The translations under genes and the position numbers were made by a program. DNA of 64,000 bases from Streptomyces hydrogenans (GTDB lineage: Bacteria > Actinomycetota > Actinomycetes > Streptomycetales > Streptomycetaceae): contig NZ_BNBS01000025.1 of assembly GCF_014656075.1 (NCBI RefSeq), positions 17,852-81,851 of the forward strand. Reading direction: 5' to 3'. The notes below the pieces were generated by a model. The model did no database searches. It was not told where the DNA came from and saw nothing but the letters and a program-made list of their open reading frames with translations. Shown here one piece after another: positions 40,721 to 49,248 of this stretch (positions are counted from its first letter, which is position 1; each line of letters begins with the position of its first letter).

Positions 40721-41938
40721 CTAGAGCGCCGCCGCCTTGCCCAGGGCCTGGTCCAGGTCCGTCCACAGGTCCTCGACGTGCTCGATGCCGACCGAGAGGC
40801 GGACCGTGCCGGGGCCGATGCCGGCGGCCTCCAGGGCGGCGGCGTCGAGCTGCCGGTGCGAGGTGGACGCCGGGTGCATGACCAGGGTCTTCACGTCGCC
40901 GAGGGAGACCGAGAGGGAGGCCAGCCGGACCGCCTCGACGAAGGCCCGGCCGGCGTCCCGGCCGCCCGCCAGGTCGAGCGAGATCACGCCGCCCGCGCCG
41001 TCCGGCAGCAGCCGCTCGGCGATCGCCCGGTCCGGGTGGCCCGCCTGGCCGGGGTAGCGGACGGCCGCGACCGCCGGGTGGTCCGCGAGCCGGGCGGCGA
41101 GCGTGGCGGCGGAGGCGCAGTGGCGGTCCATCCGCAGCGACAGCGTCTGCATGCCGCGCAGGGTCAGCCAGGCGGCGAACGGGTCGGTGGAGGCGCCGAG
41201 CTCCACGGCGAAGTGGCGCATCCGGCCGAGCAGTTCCGGGTCGCCGACGGCGAGGACGCCGCCGAGGACGTCCGCGTGGCCGGCGAGGTACTTGGTGGCC
41301 GAGTGGACGACGAGGTCGGCGCCGAGGGAGAGCGGGCGGCAGAGCAGCGGGGAGGCGAAGGTGTTGTCGACGGCGACGGGGACTCCGGCGGCGCGGGCGA
41401 CGGCGGCGAGGGCCGGGATGTCGGCGACGCGGGTGGTGGGGTTGGCGATGGTCTCCAGGTAGAGGAGCCGGGTGGTGGGCCGCAGGGCGGCGGCGACCTC
41501 CTCCGGGTCCGTGCCGGAGACGTAAGAGACCTCGACGCCCCAGCGGGCCGCCAGGTCGGTGAGCATCGCGTAGGTGCCGCCGTACAGGCAGCGCTGCGCG
41601 ATGACGTGGCCGCCGCCGTGCAGCAGTCCGAGCAGGACGGTGTTGATGGCGCCCATCCCGGAGGCGAAGGAGAGCGCCCCGGCGGCTCCCTCCAGACGGG
41701 CGACGGCGTCCTCCAGGGTGCGGACGGTGGGGTTGCCCATGCGGCTGTAGAGGAACGAGTCGCCGGAGTGCATCGAGTCGGCGAGGGCGTCGGCGGACTC
41801 GAAGCCGAAGACGTGGCCCTGGTGGAGGGGGACGCCGAGCGGCACGCTGCCGGTGACCTCGACCCGGGGCGGGTGGACGGCGAGGGTTTCGGGGCGGAGG
41901 CCGTCGGACGGGGTGGAGTGATCGCGGTCGCTGCTCAT
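40721..41938 (-). CDS. Trans-sulfuration PLP enzyme (cystathionine gamma-synthase/lyase or methionine gamma-lyase type)
   Basis: 405 aa Cys/Met-metabolism family enzyme. PLP lysine is in VVHSATKYLAGHADVLGG (Ser-x-Thr-Lys, about residue 215). Other landmarks: YSRMGNPTVRTLEDAVARLEGA near the start, and the Asp of VAVDNTFASPLL. The Asp-Asn-Thr-Phe motif and the C-terminal SLGDVKTLVMHPASTSH are shared by methionine gamma-lyase, cystathionine gamma-lyase and O-succinylhomoserine sulfhydrylase, so the exact reaction cannot be fixed here. ATG at 41938. Just upstream is a divergent hypothetical gene. Confidence 0.9.
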   Translation of the reverse strand: MSSDRDHSTPSDGLRPETLAVHPPRVEVTGSVPLGVPLHQGHVFGFESADALADSMHSGDSFLYSRMGNPTVRTLEDAVARLEGAAGALSFASGMGAINTVLLGLLHGGGHVIAQRCLYGGTYAMLTDLAARWGVEVSYVSGTDPEEVAAALRPTTRLLYLETIANPTTRVADIPALAAVARAAGVPVAVDNTFASPLLCRPLSLGADLVVHSATKYLAGHADVLGGVLAVGDPELLGRMRHFAVELGASTDPFAAWLTLRGMQTLSLRMDRHCASAATLAARLADHPAVAAVRYPGQAGHPDRAIAERLLPDGAGGVISLDLAGGRDAGRAFVEAVRLASLSVSLGDVKTLVMHPASTSHRQLDAAALEAAGIGPGTVRLSVGIEHVEDLWTDLDQALGKAAAL

Positions 41939-42091
41939 GCGGCCAGTATCGGGAGGCGGTTCGGGCGGCCCCCAGGGCCAATCGCGTCGAAGTGGATCGG
42001 ATCGGGCCGCGCGGAGGGCGAGGGGGCCGGTCGGCGGCGCGTCCGCTCCCCGTGCGAGGGTCGGGGGAGCCGGTTCGCGAAGGGGAGCGCC

Positions 42092-42700
42092 ATGCACACG
42101 ACCGTCACGCCGTTCACGCTGCGCCCGTGGCGGGAGGGGACGGGGTACGGGCGGCGGGCCGGCTGGCGCGGCACATCGGCGGAGTTCGGCGAGGTCACGG
42201 TGGAGGCGCCGCTGCGGCAGACCGTGCCGGAGACGGTCGTCTCGGAGCTGCGGGGCGGTCTGCTGCCGGAGGCGTCGTACGAGACGCGGGGCGTCCACGC
42301 GGACCTGGTCCGGCTGCCGACGCTGAACCGGGCGACGCTGCGGCTCGGCGGCGCGCTCGTCGTCATGGAGCGCAACCGCTTCGGGGTGACGGCCCGGCAG
42401 CGGGGGCTGCGGCTGCGGTACGGCGGCGACGACTACCGCCTGTGGGCGCGCGACCGCCGCTCCTGGACGCTCGTCCGGCGGGCGGACGCGGAGGACCCGG
42501 GCGTCCGGGTGACGGTGCGGGGGAGGGGACGGCTCGGCGGGCGGCGCCTGGAGGTCGCGGTGACGGGCCGGGCGCTCGCGACGGACCTGTCGCTCGCCCT
42601 CGTCTTCGCGGGCGTGGACCGCGCGGCACTCACCCGGGGCGGGGCGGTCCGCGCGGCCCTGTCGCGGGTCACGCTGTTCTGGGCGGAGACGCGGGCCTAG
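42092..42700 (+). CDS. Hypothetical Arg-rich protein
   Basis: 202 aa from the ATG at 42092 (AAGGGGAGCG upstream). Beta-strand-rich with many Arg/Gly residues, for example FGEVTVEAPLRQTVPETVV, RATLRLGGALVVMERNRFGVTARQRG, and ALATDLSLALVFAGV. No signal or membrane segment and no motif that I recognise. Its stop overlaps the stop of the convergent SMI1 gene (CTAG), which supports it as a real gene. Confidence 0.65.
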   Translation: MHTTVTPFTLRPWREGTGYGRRAGWRGTSAEFGEVTVEAPLRQTVPETVVSELRGGLLPEASYETRGVHADLVRLPTLNRATLRLGGALVVMERNRFGVTARQRGLRLRYGGDDYRLWARDRRSWTLVRRADAEDPGVRVTVRGRGRLGGRRLEVAVTGRALATDLSLALVFAGVDRAALTRGGAVRAALSRVTLFWAETRA

Positions 42701-43833
42701 GAACGCCCCACCGGACGGTCCTGGGGCGCCTTGCGGGGCTCGTACGTGACCCGGTCGATCGGGTCCCCGTGCGGGTACGCGAGGCGGGGCAGCCCCTCGA
42801 CGGCGAGTTCGCCGCGCAGCCAGGCGAGGAGGACCTCGGTGAGCGTGCCGGTGAGCGGGGGGCCCACGCGCGCGTGGCGGGGGTCGATGGCGAGCGGCCA
42901 CGTCTCGGGGTCGTCGCCGTCGGCGAGCCAGCCGAGCTGGTCCCCGTCGACGGTGGACGCGAAGGTCAGGAAGCCGCGGGGCTCGGGCCAGGCGGCCAGC
43001 GGATGGAACTCGGGGTAGTCGGCGCGCAGGGAGCGGTAGTTGTCGGCGTACCACTCGGCCCAGGGCGCGAAGTCGTACCGGTCGGCGCCCCGGGGCAGGG
43101 GGAAGCGCAGCCAGTCGCACCAGACGCCGCCGCCGTACGTCTCCATGAAGCGGACGTACGCGCTGGGCAGGGTGGTGCCGAGCTGGTCGTAGGTCCACTC
43201 CCAGTCGCGCCCGCCGAGGTACGGCTCCGCGGGCGGCGGGACGAGCGCGGTGAGGGTGTCGAGGCCGGTGCCGCCGCCGGTGAGGGCGGCCCGCTGCTCC
43301 GGGGTCGGGGCCGGGCGGCGCGGCGGCGGGGTCCAGGTCGAGGTCACGTCCTCGGCGAGGGCGCTGCGGGCGAGGGTCCGGCGGAGGCCCTCGTCGACGA
43401 GGCGGGCGAGGGTGGGCAGGAGTGTGGTGCCGGGGCGGCGCCAGGGGTCGCCGCCCTTGCGCTCCTCCTGCGGGTCGTGGAGCACGACCGGCCACGCGTC
43501 GGGGTCGTCGGAGGCGGTGGTGTCCCAGAAGAGGGTGGCGGAGGTGCGGGTGGAGCCGAAGGGGAGGACGCCGGGGGCCGCCCGCCGGGACTCCGCGACC
43601 CAGTGGCCGTAGTCGAAGGCGCCGTCGCCGGCGCCGTACGGGGTCTGGATCCAGAGGTGTTCGCCGAGGTCGACGGGGCCGTAGGCGGTGGCGACCGCCT
43701 TGTAGTCGGCGGGCAGCCGGAGCCCCAGCCACTCCTCGACCGCGTCCCAGTCGACCGGTATCGCGGGTCCCCGGGGCGGCGGTCCGAAGAGCGCGGCGAA
43801 GGCGGTGACGGCGTCCTGGGGAGCGCCGCTCAT
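42697..43833 (-). CDS. Tandem SMI1/KNR4 (SUKH) domain protein
   Basis: 378 aa with two SMI1/KNR4-like copies, about 15-170 (VEEWLGLRLPADYKAVATAYGPVDLGEHLWIQTP) and 195-370 (YDQLGTTLPSAYVRFMETYGGGVWCDWLRFPLP). SUKH proteins are often immunity proteins for secreted nuclease toxins, but no toxin gene is adjacent, so immunity is not proven. ATG at 43833 overlaps the TGA of the nitrilase-family gene (ATGA), so the pair is coupled. Confidence 0.85.
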   Translation of the reverse strand: MSGAPQDAVTAFAALFGPPPRGPAIPVDWDAVEEWLGLRLPADYKAVATAYGPVDLGEHLWIQTPYGAGDGAFDYGHWVAESRRAAPGVLPFGSTRTSATLFWDTTASDDPDAWPVVLHDPQEERKGGDPWRRPGTTLLPTLARLVDEGLRRTLARSALAEDVTSTWTPPPRRPAPTPEQRAALTGGGTGLDTLTALVPPPAEPYLGGRDWEWTYDQLGTTLPSAYVRFMETYGGGVWCDWLRFPLPRGADRYDFAPWAEWYADNYRSLRADYPEFHPLAAWPEPRGFLTFASTVDGDQLGWLADGDDPETWPLAIDPRHARVGPPLTGTLTEVLLAWLRGELAVEGLPRLAYPHGDPIDRVTYEPRKAPQDRPVGRS

Positions 43834-44636
43834 CGGGCCCCCGCCCGGCGGGGGACGGGGACGCCGAGGACCCGGTCCTTCAGGGCCGGGAACTCCTCGC
43901 GGATCGCGGCCGGCTTGGCCGGGTCCAGGACGACCCGCAGGACCTCCTCGTCGGGGCCCGCCTCGGCGAGGATCTCGCCCCAGGGGTCGACGACCAGCGA
44001 GTGCCCGGCCTGCTCGACGCCCGCGTGGGTGCCGGCCGTGCCGCAGGCGAGGACGTACGCCTGGTTCTCGACGGCCCGGGCCCGGGCGAGGAGCCGCCAG
44101 TGGCCGCGGCGGGCGGCGGGCCAGCCGGCGGGGACGACGAAGGCTTCGGCGCCGGCGTCGACGAGGCCCCGGAAGAGTTCGGGGAAGCGCAGGTCGTAGC
44201 AGGTGCCGACGCCGACGGTGAGGTGCGGCAGGTCGAAGGTGACCAGGTCCTCGCCGGCGGCCATGAGGACCGCCTCGCCCTTGTCGAAGCCGAAGCGGTG
44301 GATCTTGCGGTAGGAGGCGGCGAGCTCGCCGTCGGGGGAGAAGACGAGCGAGGTGTTGTAGAGGGCGCCGCCGACGGCCTCGACGAAGGAACCCGCGTGC
44401 AGCCAGACCTCGGCGTCCCGGGCGGCGGCCGCCATGGCGTCGTAGGTGGGGCCGTGGAGGGGTTCCGACTCGGGCCCGAAGAGGTCGGCCGCGAAGGCGC
44501 CCACGGGCCACAGTTCGGGGAGGACGACGAGGTCCGCGGCCCCGCGCTCCTCCCGTACGAGGCGGGCCGCGCGGGCCCGCCGGTCGGCGACCGGTTCGTC
44601 CGGGTCTACCGCGATCTGGATCAGCGAGGCGCGCAC
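43830..44636 (-). CDS. Carbon-nitrogen hydrolase (nitrilase superfamily)
   Basis: 268 aa with the full catalytic triad: Glu in VVLPELWPVGAFA, Lys in ASYRKIHRFGFDKGE, and Cys in VGVGTCYDLRFPELFR. The RFPELFR context and the length fit the Nit/omega-amidase-like branch (amide hydrolysis, for example deaminated glutathione or ketoglutaramate). Cytoplasmic. GTG at 44636; the start is close to a -35/-10-poor stretch. First gene of the unit with the SMI1 gene. Confidence 0.88.
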   Translation of the reverse strand: MRASLIQIAVDPDEPVADRRARAARLVREERGAADLVVLPELWPVGAFAADLFGPESEPLHGPTYDAMAAAARDAEVWLHAGSFVEAVGGALYNTSLVFSPDGELAASYRKIHRFGFDKGEAVLMAAGEDLVTFDLPHLTVGVGTCYDLRFPELFRGLVDAGAEAFVVPAGWPAARRGHWRLLARARAVENQAYVLACGTAGTHAGVEQAGHSLVVDPWGEILAEAGPDEEVLRVVLDPAKPAAIREEFPALKDRVLGVPVPRRAGAR

Positions 44637-44799
44637 ACTACCACCGTCCTGGCGTTGAAGCCGTCAACACCGGCCTACGATCGTCACACGAAAGCACTGC
44701 CGGGGTGCTCCCGGGGAGCGTAACTTAGCGTCCGAGCCTCCCATTCCACTGTCGCCCAGTCGTGTTTTCAGCCCGCACCGAAGAACGTCGAGGGGTCCC

Positions 44800-45627
44800 G
44801 TGACCGTCCATCCCAGCCTCCAGAACTACGCCGACGCCTGGACCCACTCCATCGAAGCGATAGCCGAGCTGGTGCAGCCGCTCGTGGAGGGCGAGTGGAA
44901 CCGCGCGACTCCGTGCCCGGGCTGGTCGGTGCGCGACATCGTGTCCCATGTGATCGGCATGGAGACGGAGATGCTCGGGGATCCGCGGCCGATCCACTCG
45001 CTCCCCCGCGACCTGTACCACGTGCGCAGTGACTTCGCCCGCTACATGGAGGTGCAGGTCGACGTCCGCCGGCACCACACGGCGCCGGAGATGACCTCGG
45101 AGCTGGAGTACATCCTGATCCGCCGGGCCCGCCAGCTCCGGAACGAGAACCGTTCCCCCGAGCACGTCATCCGGGCTCCGCTGGGCGCCGAGCAGACGCT
45201 GGAGCAGGGCTACCGGCTGCGGGCCTTCGACACGTGGGTGCACGAGCAGGACCTGCGGGTCGCGCTGGGGACGCCGGGGAACATCGACTCGCCGGGCGCG
45301 CTGGTGGTGCGGGACCTGCTGCTGGAGGCGCTGCCGAAGGTCGTCGCGAAGGACGCGGGCGCGCCGGCGTCGTCGGCGGTCGTGGTGGACGTGACGGGGC
45401 CGGTGGAGTTCCTGCGGACGGTGCGGGTGGACGCGGAGGGGCGGGGTTCGATCGACGGGGCGCCGTCGCTGGGTCCGGCGGTGACGCTGGCGACGGACTG
45501 GGAGACGTACGTCCGGCTGGCCTGCGGCCGGGTCCGGCCGGCCGAGGTGGCCGACCGGGTCAAGGTGGAGGGCGACCAGGACCTGGCCGGGGCGATCCTC
45601 GACCACTTCGCGGTGACGCCGAACTAG
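44800..45627 (+). CDS. Maleylpyruvate isomerase family mycothiol-dependent enzyme
   Basis: 275 aa, GTG at 44800 with CGAGGGG upstream. N-terminal DinB-like four-helix domain: WNRATPCPGWSVRDIVSHVIGMETEM holds the metal-binding His; FDTWVHEQDLRVAL holds the His-Glu pair. The C-terminal part (about 190-275) is the MDMPI_C-type beta domain (VRLACGRVRPAEV). These enzymes use mycothiol as cofactor, which fits a Streptomyces host. Exact substrate unknown. Confidence 0.9.
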   Translation: MTVHPSLQNYADAWTHSIEAIAELVQPLVEGEWNRATPCPGWSVRDIVSHVIGMETEMLGDPRPIHSLPRDLYHVRSDFARYMEVQVDVRRHHTAPEMTSELEYILIRRARQLRNENRSPEHVIRAPLGAEQTLEQGYRLRAFDTWVHEQDLRVALGTPGNIDSPGALVVRDLLLEALPKVVAKDAGAPASSAVVVDVTGPVEFLRTVRVDAEGRGSIDGAPSLGPAVTLATDWETYVRLACGRVRPAEVADRVKVEGDQDLAGAILDHFAVTPN

Positions 45628-45636
45628 GGAGCGGCG

Positions 45637-45775
45637 GTATCCGTACGTCCTCCGGCACGGTGTCCGTACCGGCCTTCGGCGCGGTGTCGGTACGTCCTCC
45701 GGCACGGTGTCCGCACGTCCTCCGGCGCGTATCCGTCTGAGCCCCGCCGCGGTGTCCGTGCCGCCCTCCGCCCCG
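45637..45775 (+). repeat. Intergenic 23-24 bp degenerate tandem repeat
   Basis: Five or six units of the form GGTGTCCGTACGTCCTCCGGC with substitutions fill the gap between convergent genes (45628-45779). It shares the core CGTACGTCC-CCGGC with the repeats at 26684-26780. No gene or strong hairpin is visible. Confidence 0.8.
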
Positions 45776-45779
45776 GTGG

Positions 45780-47108
45780 TCACACCGGTACGTGGACGGC
45801 CTCCACGCGGCTGGCGACGAGCCGTTCGCGCTCGCGTCGGTGGGTGCGGGACTTGAGGCGGAGGATCTGGACGACGCCGAGGGCTTCGAGGACGAAGACC
45901 GAGGAGAACGCGATCCGGTAGTCGTCGCCGGTCGCGTCGAGCAGCACGCCGATGGCGAGCAGCGTCGTCATCGAGGCGACGAAACCACCCATGTTGACGA
46001 TGCCGGAGGCGGTGCCCTGGCGCTCCGGCGGGTTGGCCGGGCGGGCGAAGTCGAAGCCGATCATGGACGCCGGTCCGCAGGCCCCGAGGACCAGGCAGAG
46101 GGTGACGAGCAGCCACATCGGCGCGTGGTCGCCGGGGTACGCGATCGTGGCCGCCCACAGCAGGGCGGTGGCGGCGACCGTGCCGAGGGCGAGCGGGGCG
46201 CGGGCGCCGCCGTGCCGGGCGATGATCTGGCCGAACGTGAGGCCGACGGCCATGTTGGAGAGCACCACGAGGGTCAGCAGCTCGCCCGCGGTGCCCCGGG
46301 ACAGGCCCTGGGCCTCGACGAGGAACGGCAGCCCCCACAGCAGCAGGAACACCATCGCGGGGAACTGGGTGGTGAAGTGCACCCACAGGCCGAGCCGGGT
46401 GCCGGGTTCGCGCCAGGACTCGGCGATCTGGCGGCGGACGTAGGCGGCGCCCGCGTGGCGGACGGGAGCGGGCTCGTACCCCTCCGGGTGGTCCTTGAGG
46501 AAGACCAGCAGCAGGACCAGGACGAGGACGCCGGCGAGCGAGCTGCCGACGAAGGTGGTGGTCCAGCCGAGGCCGTGCAGGGCGCGGGAGAGGACGACGG
46601 TCGAGATCAGGTTGCCGGCCATCCCGATGAGGCCGGCGAGCTGGGCGATGAGCGGCCCGCGGCGGGCCGGGAACCATCGGCCGCCGAGCCGGAGGACGCT
46701 GATGAAGGTCATGGCGTCGCCGCAGCCGAGGAGGGCGCGGGAGGCGAGGGCCATCGGGTAGGACGGGGAGAGCGCGAAGCCGAGCTGGCCGAGGGTGAAG
46801 AGGACGACGCCGAGGGCGAGGACCCGCTTGGTGCCGAGCCGGTCGACCATGAGGCCGACGGGTATCTGCATGCCCGCGTAGACCAGCAGCTGGAGTATGG
46901 AGAAGGTGGAGAGCGCGGAGGCGCCCACGTGGAAGCGGTCGGCGGCGTCGAGTCCGGCGACGCCGAGCGAGGTGCGGAAGATGACGGCGACGAAGTAGAC
47001 GGCGACGCCGACGCCCCAGACGAGGGCGGCCCGGCGGCCGCCGGGCGGGTCGCCGGGGAGGGTGACGGCGGAGCCGTAGCCGTTGCGCGCGCCCTTGCGG
47101 TCGCTCAC
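45780..47108 (-). CDS. MFS transporter
   Basis: 442 aa with twelve hydrophobic helices. The signature after helix 2 is GLMVDRLGTKRVLALG (GxLaDrxGxkxxl) and the second half has a matching loop. It resembles the D-galactonate/ACS-like and nitrate-type actinobacterial MFS group, but no substrate can be assigned. GTG at 47108 overlaps the GntR stop (GTGA), so the regulator and transporter are one coupled unit; the GntR protein probably controls its expression. Confidence 0.88.
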   Translation of the reverse strand: MSDRKGARNGYGSAVTLPGDPPGGRRAALVWGVGVAVYFVAVIFRTSLGVAGLDAADRFHVGASALSTFSILQLLVYAGMQIPVGLMVDRLGTKRVLALGVVLFTLGQLGFALSPSYPMALASRALLGCGDAMTFISVLRLGGRWFPARRGPLIAQLAGLIGMAGNLISTVVLSRALHGLGWTTTFVGSSLAGVLVLVLLLVFLKDHPEGYEPAPVRHAGAAYVRRQIAESWREPGTRLGLWVHFTTQFPAMVFLLLWGLPFLVEAQGLSRGTAGELLTLVVLSNMAVGLTFGQIIARHGGARAPLALGTVAATALLWAATIAYPGDHAPMWLLVTLCLVLGACGPASMIGFDFARPANPPERQGTASGIVNMGGFVASMTTLLAIGVLLDATGDDYRIAFSSVFVLEALGVVQILRLKSRTHRRERERLVASRVEAVHVPV

Positions 47109-47755
47109 CTGCCCTCACCCCGGACCAGGCTGCCGACGCGGCCGAGGTGGCCGCGGACGGCCGCGGCGGCGCCGTCCGCGTCCCCGGCCCTGAGGCGGTC
47201 GAGGATCTCGGCGTGCTCGGTGATGTTCTGGGCGACCCGGTCGGGGTGGGCCTGCATCACGGCGACGCCCATGCGGAGCTGCCGGTCGCGGAGCTGGTCG
47301 TAGAGGCGGGACAGGATCTGGTTGCCGGCGTGCCGGACGATCTCGGCGTGGAAGCAGCGGTCGGTGACGGCGACCTCGGCGAGGTCCCCGGCGCCCGCCC
47401 GGCGCTGCTGCTCGGCCAGGAGCTCTTCGAGGCGGGTGAGGAGCGCGGGCGGCGCGGGGACGGCGCGGCGGACGGCGAACTCCTCGACGAGGAGCCGGGT
47501 CTCGACGACGTCGGCGATCTCCTGGGCGGAGACGGCGAGGACGAGGGCGCCCTTCTTCGGGTAGAGCTTCAGCAGCCCTTCCATCTCCAGCTTGAGCAGC
47601 GCCTCGCGGACGGGGGTGCGGGACACCCCCACGGCCTCGGCCAGCTCCCCCTCGGTGAGGAGGGTCCCGCCCTCGTAACGGCGGTCGAGGACGGCCTGCT
47701 TGACGTGGCTGTAGACCCGTTCGGCGGCGGGCGGCTGCTTGAGCGCTGATGGCAT
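47105..47755 (-). CDS. GntR family regulator (FCD domain)
   Basis: 216 aa from the ATG at 47755. N-terminal wHTH (about 8-70): AERVYSHVKQAVLDRRYEGG, GELAEAVGVSRTPVREALLKLEMEGLL. The C-terminal FCD domain has metal-binding candidates (VTDRCFHAEIVRHAGN, ITEHAEILDRL). Likely represses itself and the MFS gene in response to a small carboxylate-type ligand. The start has no visible ribosome-binding site: a -10-like TATGCT lies only about 8 bases upstream, so the mRNA may be leaderless. Direct TACAA repeats 11 bases apart (47770-47774, 47781-47785) may be its own operator. Confidence 0.88.
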   Translation of the reverse strand: MPSALKQPPAAERVYSHVKQAVLDRRYEGGTLLTEGELAEAVGVSRTPVREALLKLEMEGLLKLYPKKGALVLAVSAQEIADVVETRLLVEEFAVRRAVPAPPALLTRLEELLAEQQRRAGAGDLAEVAVTDRCFHAEIVRHAGNQILSRLYDQLRDRQLRMGVAVMQAHPDRVAQNITEHAEILDRLRAGDADGAAAAVRGHLGRVGSLVRGEGR

Positions 47756-47787
47756 GCGCACAGCATAGATACAAGGTGTGTACAACA

Positions 47788-47820
47788 AACAGGCCCGTCC
47801 GCGATGCGGACGGGCCTGTT
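47788..47820 (-). terminator. Hairpin terminator after bkdC
   Basis: 15-bp perfect stem (AACAGGCCCGTCCGC and complement) with a GAT loop, 27 bases past the bkdC stop. Its upper arm overlaps the first bases of the adjacent parS site. Confidence 0.85.
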
Positions 47821-47831
47821 TCACGTGAAAC
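47818..47831. promoter_or_regulatory. parS centromere site (ParB-binding)
   Basis: A second perfect GTTTCACGTGAAAC, again preceded by T and followed by G, 7.7 kb from the first. It lies in the short gap between bkdC and the GntR gene, partly shared with a terminator stem. Confidence 0.95.
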
Positions 47832-47846
47832 GCGGCGGGCGGGTCG

Positions 47847-49238
47847 TCAGGCCCAGGTCATGAGCCGCTTCGGCTGCTCCAGGACCGCGGCCACGTCGGC
47901 GAGGAACTTGGAGCCCAGCTCGCCGTCGACCAGACGGTGGTCGAAGGAGAGTGCCAGCGTGGTGACCTGGCGCGGCTTCACCTTGCCCTTGTGGACCCAG
48001 GGCTGGAGCTTGATCGCGCCGACCGCGAGGATCGCGGACTCGCCCGGGTTGAGGATCGGCGTACCGGTGTCGACGCCGAAGACGCCGACGTTGGTGATGG
48101 TGAAGGTGCCGCCCTGCATCGCCGCCGGGGTCGTCTTGCCCTCGCGGGCGGTGGCGACCAGCTCGCTCAGGGAGCGGGACAGCTCCGGCAGGGTCTGGGC
48201 GTGCGCGTCCTTGATGTTCGGCACGATCAGACCGCGCGGGGTGGCCGCGGCGATGCCCAGGTTCACGTAGTGCTTGAGGACGATCTCCTGGGCCGCCTCG
48301 TCCCAGGCCGCGTTGATCTCCGGGTTGCGGCGGACCGCGACCAGGACGGCCTTGGCGATGATCAGCAGCGGGTTGATCCGCAGGCCCGCCAGGTCCTTGT
48401 CGGCCTTGAGCTCCTCGACCAGCTTCATCGTGCGCGTGATGTCGAAGGTCACGAACTCGGTGACGTGCGGGGCGGTGAAGGCCGAGCCGACCATCGCCGC
48501 CGCCGTCGCCTTCCGGACGCCCTTGATCGGGACGCGGGTCTCCCGCGCGTCGCCCGCCGCCACGGGGGCGGTGACGGCGACGGGCGCCTGGACCGGCGTC
48601 GGGGCCGGGGCCGCGACGGCCGGGGCCGGCTCGGTGACCGGCGCCGCGGCGCGGTGCACGTCCTCCCGGGTGATGATCCCGTCCGGACCGGTCGGGACGA
48701 CCACCGTCAGGTCCACGCCGAGGTCCTTGGCGAGCTTGCGCACCGGCGGCTTGGCCAGCGGCTTGGCCGCGGCGGTCACGGAGCCGTGGCCGTTCAGCTG
48801 CTCGGGGACCACCGCCGCGGGCGCGGCGGCGGAGCCGGCGGGGGCCTTGCGGGCCCGGCGCCGGGTGGAGGTGGCGGCCACGCCGTAGCCGACGAGGACC
48901 GGCTGGCGGCCCTGCGGCTCCTCGGCCTCGGCCTCCGGCGCGGGGGCCGCGACGGGGGCCGGGACGGCCGGGGCCGGCGCCGCGGCGGGCGCGTCGCCGC
49001 CGACGTTCACCGAGATGATGACCTGGCCGACGTCGACCGTGGTGCCCTCGGGGAAGACCAGCTCGTGCACGGTGCCGTCGAAGGGGATCGGCAGCTCCAC
49101 TGCGGCCTTGGCCGTCTCCACCTCGCAGACGACCTGCCCGTCGGTGACGGTGTCACCGGGCTGGACGTACCACTTGAGGATCTCGGCCTCGGTCAGGCCC
49201 TCGCCCACGTCGGGCATCTTGAATTCGCGGATCGTCAT
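47847..49238 (-). CDS. bkdC: Branched-chain 2-oxoacid dehydrogenase E2, dihydrolipoamide acyltransferase
   Basis: 463 aa. One lipoyl domain (about 1-80) with the lipoylated Lys in VETAKAAVELP, an Ala/Pro-rich linker, an E3-binding domain (about 165-205, PPVRKLAKDLGVDLTVVVPTGPDGIITREDV), and a catalytic domain (about 230-463) with the HxxxDG motif in LSFDHRLVDGELGSKF. Transfers acyl groups from E1 to CoA in the degradation of Val, Leu and Ile; the products are primers for branched fatty acids. ATG at 49238 has GAGGAG upstream. Last gene of the operon. Confidence 0.92.
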   Translation of the reverse strand: MTIREFKMPDVGEGLTEAEILKWYVQPGDTVTDGQVVCEVETAKAAVELPIPFDGTVHELVFPEGTTVDVGQVIISVNVGGDAPAAAPAPAVPAPVAAPAPEAEAEEPQGRQPVLVGYGVAATSTRRRARKAPAGSAAAPAAVVPEQLNGHGSVTAAAKPLAKPPVRKLAKDLGVDLTVVVPTGPDGIITREDVHRAAAPVTEPAPAVAAPAPTPVQAPVAVTAPVAAGDARETRVPIKGVRKATAAAMVGSAFTAPHVTEFVTFDITRTMKLVEELKADKDLAGLRINPLLIIAKAVLVAVRRNPEINAAWDEAAQEIVLKHYVNLGIAAATPRGLIVPNIKDAHAQTLPELSRSLSELVATAREGKTTPAAMQGGTFTITNVGVFGVDTGTPILNPGESAILAVGAIKLQPWVHKGKVKPRQVTTLALSFDHRLVDGELGSKFLADVAAVLEQPKRLMTWA

Positions 49239-49248
49239 CGTGCTCTCC

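Noticed and set aside
40721..43732. A 1003-codon minus-strand frame through several genes
   Set aside because: Only codons from ATG 41938 on encode the trans-sulfuration enzyme; the rest is antisense or another frame of the SMI1 gene and the hypothetical gene.
42697..43833. SUKH protein as immunity gene of a toxin system
   Set aside because: No polymorphic toxin or secretion gene is adjacent; neighbours are a nitrilase-family enzyme and a hypothetical protein.
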